From NCBI GenBank assembly GCA_029204225.1, contig MU831919.1:1-64000 (forward strand): 64,000 nucleotides of DNA, read 5' to 3'. Origin of the DNA: Diphasiastrum complanatum. Lineage: Eukaryota; Streptophyta; Lycopodiopsida; Lycopodiales; Lycopodiaceae. The notes beneath the pieces were generated by a model that saw only the letters and a program-made list of their open reading frames with translations, was not told the origin of the DNA and did not search any database. Position 1 is the stretch's first letter; each line of letters starts with the position of its first letter. Both the position numbers and the translations under genes were made by a program. Below are positions 23,330 through 40,044 of the stretch, in pieces.

Positions 23330-25560
23330 CGTCATTCGTGCTTTTGAGCATGGCCTACATTGTCCAAAATGTTGTGAGAGCAAGGCGCCACACCTTGTGT
23401 AGGTATATCTCTTTCTCTCAAATCTCAAATTTGAACCACTATATGAAAATGCCAGCGACACAACACCCAAGTTATCAATAGTTTACAACGTCGATCAAAC
23501 ATCACTAAATTTCATTGCTTAAGAAGTATCGTTGGATGATGCCTTAAAAATTGAGACAACGACAATATAGTCGATTGTGCATTCATTATATGCATCTGGG
23601 CAATGCCAAGATCGGAGCAAGCTCCTTACAATGTCACTACACAGCGGCTGGGATTTGAGCATGCGCCATGCTGGTCGCAGTCAACCACTCTACCCAAGCA
23701 CCACGCAACGATGGACGGCCTAGGCTATTTCAAAACATGTGGTGCAAAAGATGTTTGTTTGTGTGTTTTATTGCTAGTATCTTTGTTTTATGGATTTATG
23801 TACATATGATTTTCCTTTATGTAGGCAAAAAAAATATCACATATATTGTTGCGCATGAAGGCATTACAAAGCATATAATATTGGTTATTTTACATGGGGG
23901 CTCATTCATCATTTCTCTCTCCAAGCCATCAATAATGAAGTGGGCATCAGTCTCATCTTTCTAGGCTTCTATGCCTTTGTCTTTCCAACATACTAAACAA
24001 AATAGGTTGAAATGACATAGCAATTGGTCCTAATAGTTCATAAAATTTATAGTAATCTATCATGAAATTTGGACCAAGGTACTCGGCTCTCAAAGGTCAC
24101 CACTGTATTGTATTTATCAAATTTATTCCAATTTTTGGTCTATATATATCTTTGCATTGACTCATCTATTTTGCAACAAATTAGTCTCTATTATTTGCCT
24201 ATATATCTCTACATTGACTCATCTATTCTGTGCCAAATTAGTCTCTATTGGTACAATTTGAGATTTCCTAGTAGTTGAAACAGACGGCTTGAAAATTTGA
24301 TTTCATTTAGTTAAAATGTATTTTTTTATACTAAATTTGTCACGAAGTAATCTATATAGTGAACAACATGGTGACCAAAAAGAGAAATGATGTGGAGACC
24401 CCTTTTTTTTTTTTAAAAAAAAAAAAAAACATATCAATATTCAAAGTGCTTTACAAAAATATATTTAGTACACCAAAAATATACCATTTTGTCAAAAGTT
24501 GCAATTATGCTAACCAAACCCTATTTAGTGTAATAAATAAGTTCAAATAAATGAATTTAGTTCAATAACGACTAAAAAAAATTTATTGGCTCCATTCCAC
24601 TTTTAAAATTATAAGTATTAGAGTTAAATTTTATGCAATTACTATCTGTTTGAAAAAAGTTGCACTTGCAAGGTATAATCTTTTTTTGTCCTTAAATTGG
24701 AAGAAATTGGCTTTTGAACATTCTTAAATGGAGCAATACCCAATTAGTTATGGGCCTTTAGGAGAAATGCGCTACTTTTTTCTCAACTGAGAAATACTCA
24801 CTCAAGAAATCCGTCAATCCTATACACACAATTTTAACCGATGAATCATGATGATTCACAAATCATGCGTCTTACAACCAATATAATTCAAAACAATCAG
24901 TCTATGGTAAATCCTCTTCATACTGATTGTTTTACCAATTAACTTCCACATGAGTAAACCAACAGTTACTCAAGTTAATTGTCAATGATTTAGAAATCTC
25001 TAATGTCTAGGTGCAGATCTTAATTATACATGTATAACACTACATTTAGATCTTTATCCAAATCACTTTTTAAGTTAACCAATAAGTAATTCACAGAAAG
25101 ATCCGTTAACTTCTGCAAGTATTTGTTTTAACAAGACCATATTTTTATGTTTACTAACTAGGTTAATTGCACCAAATAACCCTAGCAACCAGGAATACAT
25201 AGTAGATCCATACAAGATTAAACGTGCACATATGAGAATAATCTCACTATGACCCAATACATAACACATATGTTCTATTTGGCAGATTCCTCGAGAACCC
25301 GCATATGTTACTCTCATATCTCACTGAGAATCTTGTAATTCAGCTACAAAAGAATCCTATATCTGGGAAATCTCTGAGACTAGGCATACATACTCTCTCA
25401 CGAGTTTTCCAACCCACTTACAACTTTGTACCAAATTTCTCTCATCAACCCCTCCCTAATTCTAGTATTCCAACTAAGATTAGGTTGATTTTACACACAC
25501 ATCCCAATGATTAAATTCACTTCTATTTTTGAATCGGTTCTGAAGTGAGGGGACTCAATT
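23330..25560. other. AT-rich filler with a short tandem duplication
   Basis: No gene is recognised. At about 24140-24250 a unit of roughly 57 bp (containing CATTGACTCATCTATTTTG and AAATTAGTCTCTATT) occurs twice. A T12-A16 run lies at about 24402-24429. The part from 24770 to 25540 resembles non-coding retroelement leader DNA but has no diagnostic motif. Confidence 0.4.
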
Positions 25561-25562
25561 AT

Positions 25563-25626
25563 AGCAGCGACTTCATAGAGTTTATGGAAGCCCTAGCTGT
25601 TGGGGCTGGTGTTAGCATGATTGGAC
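25563..25626 (+). pseudogene. HSP90 fragment (N-terminal ATPase domain)
   Basis: The plus-strand frame reads SSDFIEFMEALAVGAGVSMI then G. This matches the highly conserved HSP90 segment SGTKEFMEALxxGADVSMIG, which follows the ATP-binding site and precedes the lid. About 17 residues match closely and similarity stops sharply afterwards. It is an exon-sized shred with no gene around it. Confidence 0.7.
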
Positions 25627-25895
25627 CTGCCATCACTGAAGCGCGCAGACCTTTGTTCAAGAATCGAATCCTTCATAAATCGAAAAGGACTCATACTTAG
25701 GTGACGAAGTGGTGATCAGGCCGACCTGCTGGCCCGTTCCGTTTGTGCAGGTTCTCTCAATGCTCATCAAAATGCTCATCATCAATGAATTCGTGGCTTA
25801 TGGAGATCCTTGGTTGGATGTTGGATCAATTATGCAGAGGAGGGCTGTTGAATGCGCATGCAGGGTGCTACTTCCCTGATGTTTTGAATTTGTAG

Positions 25896-26119
25896 GACGC
25901 AGCCATCTAGTCAAGGCTCAATATGGTTTTGGAAAGCAAGGTCGTGAAACTCGGGGAAATGATAGTGCAGTACCACCTGACACACCTCTGGTCATTGACA
26001 TGGAGGTGATCTCATGGAAGACAGTTGCAGAGATTACAGACGATAAGAAAGTCCTGAAAAAGATTTTGAAGGAAGGAGAAGGCTATGAGAAGCCTGATGA
26101 TGGATGGTCTGAAGAGTGA
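25896..26119 (+). pseudogene. FKBP62/ROF1-type immunophilin exon fragment
   Basis: The frame reads LVKAQYGFGKQGRE, then AVPPDTPLVIDMEVISWKTV, then DDKKVLKKILKEGEGYEKP. This is the junction between the second and third FKBP domains of plant multi-domain FKBP62/65 (ROF1/ROF2) peptidyl-prolyl isomerases, which are HSP90 co-chaperones. A splice-acceptor-like TTTGTAG precedes it (25889-25895), and the match ends after PDDG at about 26104, near a known exon boundary position, after which the frame soon stops (26117-26119). An isolated exon captured by or stranded in repetitive DNA. Confidence 0.85.
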
Positions 26120-26195
26120 GAGAGATGGCGTGAAGAGAGAGAGGAGGATTGGCGCGTGCAGGGAGGCGTCGCGAGGAGGGAGGGAGTAAAGGCGC

Positions 26196-26199
<4 letters not shown>

Positions 26200-26243
<44 letters not shown>
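26200..26243. repeat. (GA)22 microsatellite
   Basis: A pure GA tract of about 44 bp within a longer purine-rich strand (26110-26250). Confidence 0.97.
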
Positions 26244-26245
<2 letters not shown>

Positions 26246-26887
26246 TGGGTGTGTGTAAGCGGTTAGGGTTGTTAGGTTAAGTTAGGTCTAGGTCTCATCG
26301 AAATTAGGGTAAGGTCTGTTTTTTCTCATAAGATTTTTTTTCAAAAACTTCAAAATGAAGAAATGGAAAAAATTAACAAAGAAACTAAACTTCAGAAATG
26401 AAAAGATGAAGAGCTTCTCTCCCAAATTTTTACCAAAGCTAAAATTTGATCTCCTTCACAAGAAATTTCATATCTCCCTCAATTTTTAGCCAAATTGTCT
26501 GCAAATTGGCTCAAATTCAAGATAAGACAGAGATCTACAATTCTATGGAATTACAGTCACAAATTTCAGGCAAAAGTATGGCCAAAAATGGAGAAAAACA
26601 GACTGGAAAAACTATCACTAACTAAAATTGGAAAGAAAACACTAAAATGGCCATAACTTGGTCATTATAGCTCTAAATCAGAAAATCTCAGTAACTCCAA
26701 AAAGCCAAAAGAAAGATCTACTGATCTACAAGAAGAAACTACACAAAAAAAAATAAAATGAAGATTAAATGGTCAAAAATTGAATCAGAACTTGCTGGAA
26801 ATTCAAAAATTAAGAAAACTAAAACAAAAACTCTACCAAATTTAACAAAATCCACAGGGGAAAGGATCTAATGTTCTGATACCAATA
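26244..26887 (-). mobile_element. 5' leader and primer site of the split LTR element
   Basis: On the minus strand, directly inside the LTR, TGGTATCAGAAC (26873-26884) is one base off the initiator tRNA-Met primer site. It is followed by a T-rich leader with no recognisable gene. This marks 26888-27447 as a 5' LTR. Decayed. Confidence 0.75.
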
Positions 26888-27447
26888 TTTTCATGTGCCA
26901 ACCTTAGCATTCAAACATCTAATCCATTCATTAAACATCAAATTACAATGGAAATGCAAGAAATCAAGAAACTAGTCAAAATTCAAGAAGATAGCTAAAA
27001 GTAGCAAAACTTCGCCAAATTAGGCAAAGTAAGGTATCTTTATTCATGATTATTGATCATTCACAAGATAGGGGCCTGATTCTAAAGCATGATCATAGCT
27101 CTCATGTAAGTTTAGACACATGAACCACTTTCTTCATCAAGAAAGCTCTCAAAGAGAAGCTCCAAGATCTCTTAAAACTCAAAATTACAAAATGAACAAA
27201 AGCCTCCAAATTTAGCACGACCTCAGCTATTTATAGTGGTCATTTGTGCCTCTACTATAAGTTTGGGGCCTTATTTGGCTAATTTGGGCCTTGCAACCAT
27301 TATTACAAGTTCGCTATTCACAAATATAGCTTGTTCGAGCCACCTTATTAACTGTCCTAATGACTAATTCTAGTCTACTTTAGCTCCATGGCCATATTTG
27401 ACAATTCATTAGTAAGCTCATGGGCTAATTACATGCAGCACATGACA
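26888..27447 (-). repeat. 5' LTR of the split LTR element
   Basis: Related over its length to the LTR at 3052-3562 but on the opposite strand. It begins (minus strand) TGTCATGTGCTGCATG and carries the same TATAAATAGCTGAGGTCGTG promoter core. About 47 bp more than the other copy. It abuts copia sequence at 27448. Confidence 0.85.
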
Positions 27448-28150
27448 CTAGCTGACATTTTCACTAAGCCACTCATTAGAGAAAAGTTTGATAAGTTTAG
27501 ATCAAAGCTTTATGTACTTAAAGTTTGTTAACTTTGATGCTATGTATATGAATGTATAAAAAGTAGATTCTACTTTAAGGGAGAGACTTATAGTTAAAGT
27601 AGAACTACTGTGTTACTGTATTGTGGGTCCTATCAATGGATAAGGATCAGTTGGCCTCGCCACGAGGCGAGTCGACTGGACACGCGTCTCATCGACGACA
27701 ACCTGGGTCATGCATGGGTTGCCTTATTGAAGAACTATATGCACAATGTATTTTCATTTTGAGAAATACAGTTGCTACGTGAGCTTGGTGTGGAGAGTGC
27801 TTTCTGTCTATGTTACTGTGTAGCATGATCTGTGTTCCTGTTCGAAACAAATTCTAAGTGGACAAATGTAGTTAATCAAGTAGATTAATGTCAGCTTTCA
27901 ATGTACTGATCATTTGACTTCCAATCATCAAGGAAAAGCTACCGGAGTCAGCGCTCTGATCAGGTTATCATCCTGCAGGCATTTTGTTGTAAATATTAAG
28001 TTGTAGTTTTACATCTATCAAATAAGCTATCAATGAACTTAGTTGAAGTTGTTTTTTAGTGCCCACTGATTTGCACCCAGCTTCAAGCTCATGTACTCAG
28101 TTTTTTATTATCAATCAAAGTGCATTTTTGTGCTCCACTACTGTTCAGTT
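27448..28150 (+). mobile_element. Ty1/copia fossil, end of RNase H, PPT and probable 3' LTR
   Basis: The plus strand begins in the conserved copia end motif LADIFTKPLIREKF and runs to a stop at about 27530. A purine-rich AAGGGAGAG (about 27577-27585) may be the polypurine tract, and the following 550 bases a 3' LTR, limits uncertain. The upstream RNase H part of such an element ends at 3563 against an LTR of the same family. Confidence 0.75.
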
Positions 28151-30339
<2,189 letters not shown>

Positions 30340-30340
<1 letters not shown>

Positions 30341-30979
30341 TGTAGTTGTAGAATTTGAAAAGGCCAAAATTCGCTTGGTAGGAACTCGAGCCAATCCACA
30401 TGCATTAAGTCAAGTTTGCCAAATGTGACATGCAAAGCCAACTCAAACTTGTATTGGCACATGCATGAACATTTGTACATATGTATCCTAGAACATGACA
30501 CATGTAGGAAAAATACATATGAAGTTCCATTTCTCAACATGCAAAGTTGTAGGTGTCAAATTTTTGGTAGAAACTACTCTTAGAAGTGGACCAATGAGAT
30601 TCAAGGCTTGATCTTACCTCGAGCTAGTACCATTCTCTATATATGTAAGTGAGTTCTCTCACTATTTTATTGATGAATCAAGCATTGAAGCCATTCTCTA
30701 GTCATTTCGGATTTTTATTTGTAAGCTTGAATTGTCCATTCTCTCTCTACCCGAGGAGAAGGCTTTGCTCATACATTATTTTTCTTTGTACTTCTCCCAC
30801 ATGTGTGAAAATAATCAATTATTGATTATTAGCATGTTAGATTGTGATTTAGCCATAGAATCTAGAGATAGATCTTCTTTTCAAGCTACAATTGATCTAT
30901 GTGCAAACAAAAAGCTTAGGAAGATCATTCACATAATGAAAGTACATTCCACATGTGTGACCTTCTAGAAAATTCCAGA
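30340..30979 (+). repeat. Probable copia 5' LTR
   Basis: Located directly before the primer site at 30980. A TATA-like CTATATATGTAAG lies at about 30637. The end is TTCCAGA or close to it and the 5' limit is approximate. Confidence 0.55.
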
Positions 30980-32940
30980 TGGTATCAGAGTCAAACTAAG
31001 CTTACCATGCTATAATCATTTCATGTATGAAATTTTTTGAATCTTATTCAAGCTAGAAAGCAGTTTTTCACAATTTTCTATCATTTCTTGAGAAGCTTGT
31101 GAATCAAAGAGACCAAAATAGAAGTTTCCTGATCTGAACAGGTACTGTACGGATTTCTGATATTTCACACGTGTGAAAATCAGCCAACTTCATTCCTCTT
31201 GTTCTCTTTGATGCTTAATCCAAAGATAGTGACTAGATAGCTTTCTGGAAAGCTAGAAAAGTCTAGTTTCCATTGCAATATATTTCAAATCAATTTGATG
31301 AGCCAATCAAAAGTAATAAGCTTTTGATTAAGGGTAGGTAGGGCACCTAGGCCTGTGTGGACACTTTTTTATTTGATCAAAAATTGCTTGTTTGATCCAA
31401 AATCCCATATTAATGTATACCAATCACACAAACTTGAGATCTAGACATTGTTCTAAGTTGTTTGAGACATTGTTTCATACAAAGCCATTGTACTTGAGTA
31501 AATTGTGGTTTCTTTGAGCATCCCACACATGCCAAAGAAAGTTTGTACCAAAAGTTTTCTAAACCCCATTGCAAAGTGAGAGGTTGATCTAGTTTGAAAA
31601 ATATTGGTAGAAATTTTGAGATCTATCTCGAAATTTGTTGCAAGATCTTGCACTGGGAATTGGTAGTACACCCTTTGTGAGTCCTATAGTGAGAGAGAAG
31701 CAAAATATCTTTTTGTTCATTACAAGGATTTTTCACACATTAATGGCCTCCATGGAATCCTACCTCCTAGAAGTTAGTGAAAGACTGAACACTCCAATTA
31801 CTCTATTTGGAAGGTTAGAATGGAGTCAATCCTAATAATCCAAGATGTAATGGACATAGTTCTTGGACTTGAGGAGGATCCTCAAGTACAACAAGAAGTA
31901 CAAAAATATAGGAAGGGAGCTAGGATGGCCCTTCATTTTATCAGGATGAATGTCTCTAATGAGATCTTAAGAAAAATTGGCTCTTGCACCTCTTCCAAGG
32001 AAGCATGGGATGCACTCAAAGCTATCTATGAGGCCAAAAATAGCTCTAGAATACTCACTTTAAGGAATCAAATTTTTCAAAGGTCTCAAAGAAGTGATGA
32101 GAGTGCTTCTAATTATGTATTAAGAATCAAAGATCTTCATAGAGAGCTGACTTGTGTTGGAGTCTCAATCAACCAAAGTGAGCTAGTTCAAGTCATCCTT
32201 AATGGCTTGAAAGAATAATATGACAACCTTGTCCAATCCTATGTTGTCAAGGAGGAGTTACCAAACTTGAAGAATCTTCAAGGAATACTTATTTCTGAGA
32301 AAGCAAGACAAAAGTACAAGCTTTTGAGGATGGACAAGCAATCTCTCAATCATAATGAAGATGGCAAAGCTCTATTTGTCAAATACAAGCACAAAGGGAG
32401 CAACCCAATACTATGATGCCTTCAACAAAGACAAAGACAACTTATGGAAAAAGAAGATGATTCTTCACATCCTTCGTCCTCCAAGTTCAAGAAAAAGAAG
32501 ATCAAGTGTTTCTTTTGTGGCAAGAAAGGTCATTATGCCACTAATTGCTTCAAGAAAAAGAATCAACTCAAGCAAGCCAACGTCATCAATGAGAAAGAAG
32601 AAGATTCCATTACAAGTGAAAGAGAAGGATCCCTTACGGTATCAAGTTTCTCCTCTGCACCCTTCAAGAAGGATGGATCATGGTATATTGATAGTGGTGC
32701 TTCATCACACATGTTTTGCTCCAAGAATTGGGAGTATTCCCTTAAAGCTTGCATCTTCTAAAGTTTTATCTCTTTCCAATGTTCTTTTTGTTCCTAAACT
32801 CACAAAAAATCTTATAATTGTTGGTCAATTGCTTGATAATGGCCTTGATGTGAAATTCAACATCAATACTTGTACTATTAAGAAAGGTGATGAGATCTTT
32901 GCACATGGATCTAGATATGGAGGCATTTTCAAGTTATAAA
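30980..32940 (+). mobile_element. Ty1/copia fossil, PBS, gag and protease
   Basis: Primer site TGGTATCAGAGT (30980-30991), leader, then UBN2-type gag (ALHFIRMNVSNEILRKIGSC, SSKEAWDALKAIYEAKNSSR; about 31742-32340), CCHC knuckle CFFCGKKGHYATNC (about 32509-32550) and protease WYIDSGASSHMF (about 32680-32715). The end is a pre-integrase-like LTKNLIIVGQ and GSRYGGIFKL. Same family as 16129-18044 and cut at a similar point. Several breaks. Confidence 0.88.
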
Positions 32941-32959
32941 CACAAATCATGCTGCATCA

Positions 32960-33438
32960 ATAGAAATCCTCTCAAGGTTCCTAAAAAAAATCAGAATTGA
33001 ATCACTCCAATTAGAGGAAATAACGAAAAAAGAACCCGAGATTTAATTCCACGTCGAGGCATGTTTGTGACTTATAACCTTGAGAGGACCCAGACACTCT
33101 AATTGAGACTTCTGGAGTAGTGCATGTACATGTGTGACGGATATAGGCAGGAGGACTGCATGAAGAGCTATGGCCTATTCATAGTTGACCTGCATGGGTT
33201 CATGCACAGAAATCTACTCTCTATATATTGAGGTAGGGATTCTCCCGTCGACAACTTGGGTTCAGGTTACCAGTGGAGCTCTTCTCCTCTTGCTTTCACA
33301 TGGCATGGCATGGGGGCTAGATCCAAGTTTGATCTAGGTTTGGTTGGGTGGTTTGGTTTCATAGTCTCTCTTGTTGTGTTCTCCTATACTCATCTTAGGG
33401 GTTTTCGACCCTAGTGGTCTTTACATTGGTATCAGAGC
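32960..33438 (+). repeat. Second copia-type LTR end with primer site
   Basis: Another TGGTATCAGAGC primer site at 33427-33438 is preceded by LTR-like DNA with TATA box TCTATATATTGAGG (about 33216-33229) and ending TTTACA. It follows directly after the previous fossil, so a further element inserted here. No gag is recognised behind it. Confidence 0.6.
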
Positions 33439-35051
33439 TCGACTAAGAAGCGATTTTGAATGGGATGGAAACAAGCTATACATCAAATTGGAAGCACATG
33501 GATTTATGTCCCAAATTGGTGTGCGGAACTCTCAATGGGAAAATCGAATTTTGGATTCTCTAATTTTGGTTTGAAGCATATTGGCAAGAAGAGTGGTAGA
33601 GTGCACTTCCACCGAGTTATTTTATTTGTTAATATTGCCTCTAGTTGGAGTGATTCAATTTTGATTTTTTTTGAGGAACCTTGAGAGGATTTTTATTGAC
33701 GTTACATGATTTGTGTTTATGAATCTAGTAGCTTGTTTCCCATGTCATTAAAGATAGATAACATACAGAACTAGTTATGTTTACTAGTTATGTTTGTTGA
33801 TAGATTGAGAGTGTTCAATTTATCCTGAAGAACAAACTGTTAGAAACTAGTAATCATGAATCTGCTATTTGCATGCGGAGGATATTAACCCTCCAATGTT
33901 ATATGCAAGGTGTGAATTATTGATTGGGAAACTGCTGTAGTGTTTATATTCTTTGATGATATGATGTTAAGAACCAGAGACTTGTTGAAGAAAATCGTCC
34001 TAATCTTATTCCCTGGAAAATCTTTTGCATGTATACTTCGTGCTTGATTTTGAACTTTTGAGTTATGGAAAGAGGAAGTTGATGGAAAAGATTGAAATAA
34101 GACATGCAGAACCCCGTAGGAGCAGTAGGAGAGTTGTAACAATGTCTGAACTTCCGAGTTTTTTTGGTTGATGACTAAAGCTGTTGCCTGCTGTCTGTGT
34201 TTTCTCAAACGGAGAAAGAGGAAGAGATTGGGTTCAACCTCTTCTGCCTTCGGGGCGTGGTATATTCCAGTTCACAGAAGTGGCAAATCAAGTGAGGATA
34301 AATTTTGGATATCTTGACTGCTATTGAACTGTTGTAGCCTGCTAACGGACTGGAAGAAACCCTGCTGGCTGTAGAAACCAGTGAGAACTAAGTTTTTTTT
34401 TTTTGCATGAAAGAGCACGATCCTATTACCTCTCTATTTGGGCTTGGAACAGCACTTGAAGGGGGAAGATGTAAGTTCATCCAATGATGCCATCCATTGC
34501 TGCCTGGAAACAGTTTGGTTTTCCGGTAAAGGGCGCAGTTGGGAGGTACTATTGGATGGAACTTGAACGCACTTTGGAAACCCATGTTTGCCATCGTGAC
34601 AGTAATTGCTGCTAACTGGTGCTCTGAGATTGGAGGTTGTTGGAGGGATAAACCATTGCTTGAAGAGTGAAAACGTTTGCAGATACTCGATGTCAGATAC
34701 TCGCTGCTGGCACGCTGGCTGTTCGCTGACTTTGAGTGCTGTTGAAAGCTTCATGCACCTCATTTCTTCCCTGAAATCACCTGCATAAATGCGTTGGATG
34801 GTTACCTGAGGAAACTACTGGGGATCTCATGAACGGTGGATTCATCCTTTCCTTTCTTGGATTGATAGCCGCTGGGAGGTCAGAACCAGGGAGGGCACCC
34901 CAACGATGGCAGCGTGAGGAGGAATGCTGAGTGACTAATGTGGCTATGGCGGCTGAGGAGGCTGTTGTGCCCATTCTTTTCTGTTCTTGCCAGCGGTTTT
35001 GACCCTCATGCAAGGGTTTTGGCAATTTTGGGAATTGCATGGCTATGCTTG
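33439..35051. other. Unassigned region with small unrecognised frames
   Basis: Decayed retroelement leader is likely near 33440-33700. On the minus strand, 34763-34434 (109 codons) and 35040-34777 (87 codons) are open and of mixed composition, and a TGATTTCAG acceptor-like site precedes the first. No domain is recognised; they could be exons of an unknown gene or chance. Confidence 0.25.
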
Positions 35052-35962
35052 TTACCTTGGGGGGGGGGGGGGGGGGGAGGAGGCCCGAGGGCTTCGGGCC
35101 TTCCCCTACTTAATGCCGTTGTGTGAAGGGGTTTTTTTTTTTTTTTTTTTGGCTGTATGGTACGGCCGTACGCGTGGACTAGTTTTTTTTTCGGTTTTTT
35201 GGCCGTTTTCTTTTTCCCAATTTTTTTTACGTTTGTGGTGGAATGTGGATGTGGACAGCCAATGACGGGCTGCCACATAACACATGCACATTCCACCGGA
35301 GAGAGGAGAGAGAACGTGCATTCCACCGGAGAGAGGACGTGCATTTCACCGGAGAGAGAACGTGCATTCCACCGAAGAGAGAACGTGCATTCCACCGGAG
35401 AGAGGAGAGAGAATGACAGATTCCTAGGGGAGATAAAATTGGATGGACATTATGCTCCTGGAGGTGGTCCCAAAATACAAAGGACACCTGAGCACAAGGC
35501 ATTACGTGGCATATGACCAAAGCTCTACAAGGTTTTTGATAATCCGTAATGCCTTGTGCTCATGAGCATAATGTCCATCCAATTTTCTCTCTCCTAGGAA
35601 TCTGTCATTCTCTCTCCTCTCTCCGGTGGAATTCACTTTCTCTCTCCTCTCTCCGGTGGAATTCACTTTCTCTCTCCTCTCTCCGGTGGAATGCACGTTC
35701 TCTCTCCTCTCTCCGGTGGAATGTGCATGTGCTATGTGGCAGCCCGTCATTGGCTGTCCACATCCACATTCCACCACAAAGGTAAAAAATTTTGCGAAAA
35801 AAAAAAACGTCAAAAAACCAAAAAAAAAAAAAAAAACTTCGCACAATGGCATTACGTAGGGGAAGGCCCGAAGCCCTCGGGCCTTCCTTGCTGGTCGGGG
35901 CCTGCCCTCGGGCAAGGGCCCTCCCAACAAGGCCCTCAGGCAGGGCCTTCCCCCCCACGTAA
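35052..35962. mobile_element. Foldback element with long mirrored arms
   Basis: The left arm (35052 to about 35504) and right arm (about 35549 to 35962) are inverted copies, separated by a loop of about 44 bp. The mirrored order is: G-run/C-run, AGGCCCGAGGGCTTCGGGCC, TAATGCC-TTGTG, poly-T/poly-A, GTGGAATGTGGATGTGGACA, then five or so copies of an ATTCCACCGGAGAGAGGAGA unit per arm (about 30 bp), then GACATTATGCTC and GAGCACAAGGCATTACG. The right arm has about 55 extra bases near its outer end and the left about 36 near its inner end. Outer ends TTAC/GTAA. No protein frame is credible. Fits a non-autonomous foldback-type DNA element. Confidence 0.85.
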
Positions 35963-38274
<2,312 letters not shown>

Positions 38275-38344
38275 CCGTGAGAACCGTCACTAAGAGAGAG
38301 AGAGAGAGAGAGCATCCGAGAGAGATTTGGTGATTCGATTTGGT

Positions 38345-38540
38345 GTTATAACGATGGTTCAACGATGGATGTTTTAATCATGGATGCTATAACATAATAA
38401 CAAAATTATTATAACGATGGTTCCAACGATGAATGCTTTAACATCCGTATCAGTGCTTCAATGATGTTTCAATGATGGTTCAACGATGGATGCTATAACA
38501 TTTGTATCAGTTCAATGATGGTTCAACGATGTCATCAAAA
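38345..38540. repeat. Minisatellite, ATGGTTCAACGATGGATGC unit
   Basis: Four to five degenerate copies of ATGGTTCAACGATGGATGC plus TATAACAT, some reduced to ATGATGGTTCAACGATG. Confidence 0.75.
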
Positions 38541-38751
38541 GTGTACATAAGCGTTCTAAAAATTCAAGTTTTCCAAAAAAATTCAGAAGCAATGCACCTT
38601 CTAATTACCTGCTTGCACTCTCAACGATTTGCAACAGTCCATCGAGAGCTTGGGATTGTTCTATGATGTCTTATTAGCTATTAATATATACAATCACTAT
38701 CCTATAAATTCACATAGAGTATTCACATTCATTGGCATGGAAGAAATGGAT

Positions 38752-38752
38752 T

Positions 38753-38837
<85 letters not shown>
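38752..38837. repeat. Compound (TG)13(GA)30 microsatellite
   Basis: A TG tract passes directly into a GA tract. Confidence 0.98.
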
Positions 38838-38839
<2 letters not shown>

Positions 38840-38949
38840 GTCTGTGTGTCTGTGCGTGTACTCAATGTGTGGGTTTGAAAAACATTCATCACAAAAACCC
38901 AAACTACTATAAAAAATTGAAGTAGCAACAATTTCATATTCCAATATTT

Positions 38950-39892
38950 TTAAGAAATAGACATACACCAGGACATACATCAGTACCTGGACATACACCA
39001 GGTTATCTAACATTGGCTCAAAGTCATTAAGTCTAACAACACTAACATGTCTCCAAACATATGCGACATTCCTGAGTAACATATCTACATCTAATAGGAA
39101 TCGATATTCTCTTGGCATAAAACATCTTCTCCTTTGTTGTTGGAATAAGAACTCTGCATAAGCTTCTATCAACCACAAAATGGTGCTGCGAGACACCTCA
39201 GGAGCTCGCTGATCTTCACAACCCCTCACGGCGCATTGTTGACGCTCCAGATAGAGAGCTTATGCTCATCCTTATGGAGCACAGAAATTTGTAGACAGCA
39301 TCGTTGCCTGCGCTCTTCCTTCAGGAATTCCAGAGCAGTTGAAGGTCCTTTGGCAGTTTGTTCTATCAAGAGATTTGTCATCAAGGAATTTGTCATAATC
39401 AAAATCTAGTTGCTTCATGTGCCATCCTACGCATTTATACTCATTAATAAGATTATTCTTAATGTCTGGACCAGTCTCATTTTCAAATACAACCATAGCC
39501 TCTTCTTATTTACTTTTCAATAAATTATCATAGTAAGCCTGCATTGTTTTGCCTGCAGAATTTAGGAAGTTTTGTTGTCATCTCTGAACTATGCCCGAAA
39601 GATAGAGAGCGAGACTGGCGGCATCAGCTAGAAAGCTAGAAAGTATATAATGCTGTGAATCCAGAGATGGTAAAAGCTCGCTGGCCTGTGAAGTTGTTTT
39701 AATAGCTTGTCGGGTGGACAGTGGATCTTTGAGAGAGAAGGAGCTTTGGTGTCTGTTGGCAGGGGCTCTGCCCGACAGTTGTGATAGCAGGCTCTTCTCC
39801 TCACGCTTCTGATAGCATGCAGGTCGCGATCTACAACAGCTCTTGCCAGTTGTGATCCACAAAGTGCCTGCCAGTATGAATTCACACAACAC
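38950..39892 (-). other. Cluster of unrecognised minus-strand open frames
   Basis: Open frames at 39892-39578, 39496-39272 and 39229-38840 (reading leftward) have mixed, protein-like composition (for example WLIEAYAEFLFQQQRRRCF and EYKCVGWHMKQLDFDYDKF) but match no family I know. They lie in order on one strand, so they might be exons or pieces of one dead gene or transposon. The flanking GA tracts extend the outer frames artificially. Confidence 0.3.
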
Positions 39893-39915
39893 AACACAAA
39901 GAAAGAGAGCGCGCG

Positions 39916-40044
<129 letters not shown>

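Noticed and set aside
23610-23720. tRNA-like stretch with GGTCGCAGTCAACCACTCTACC
   Set aside because: No cloverleaf with proper acceptor stem and anticodon arm could be fitted by eye.
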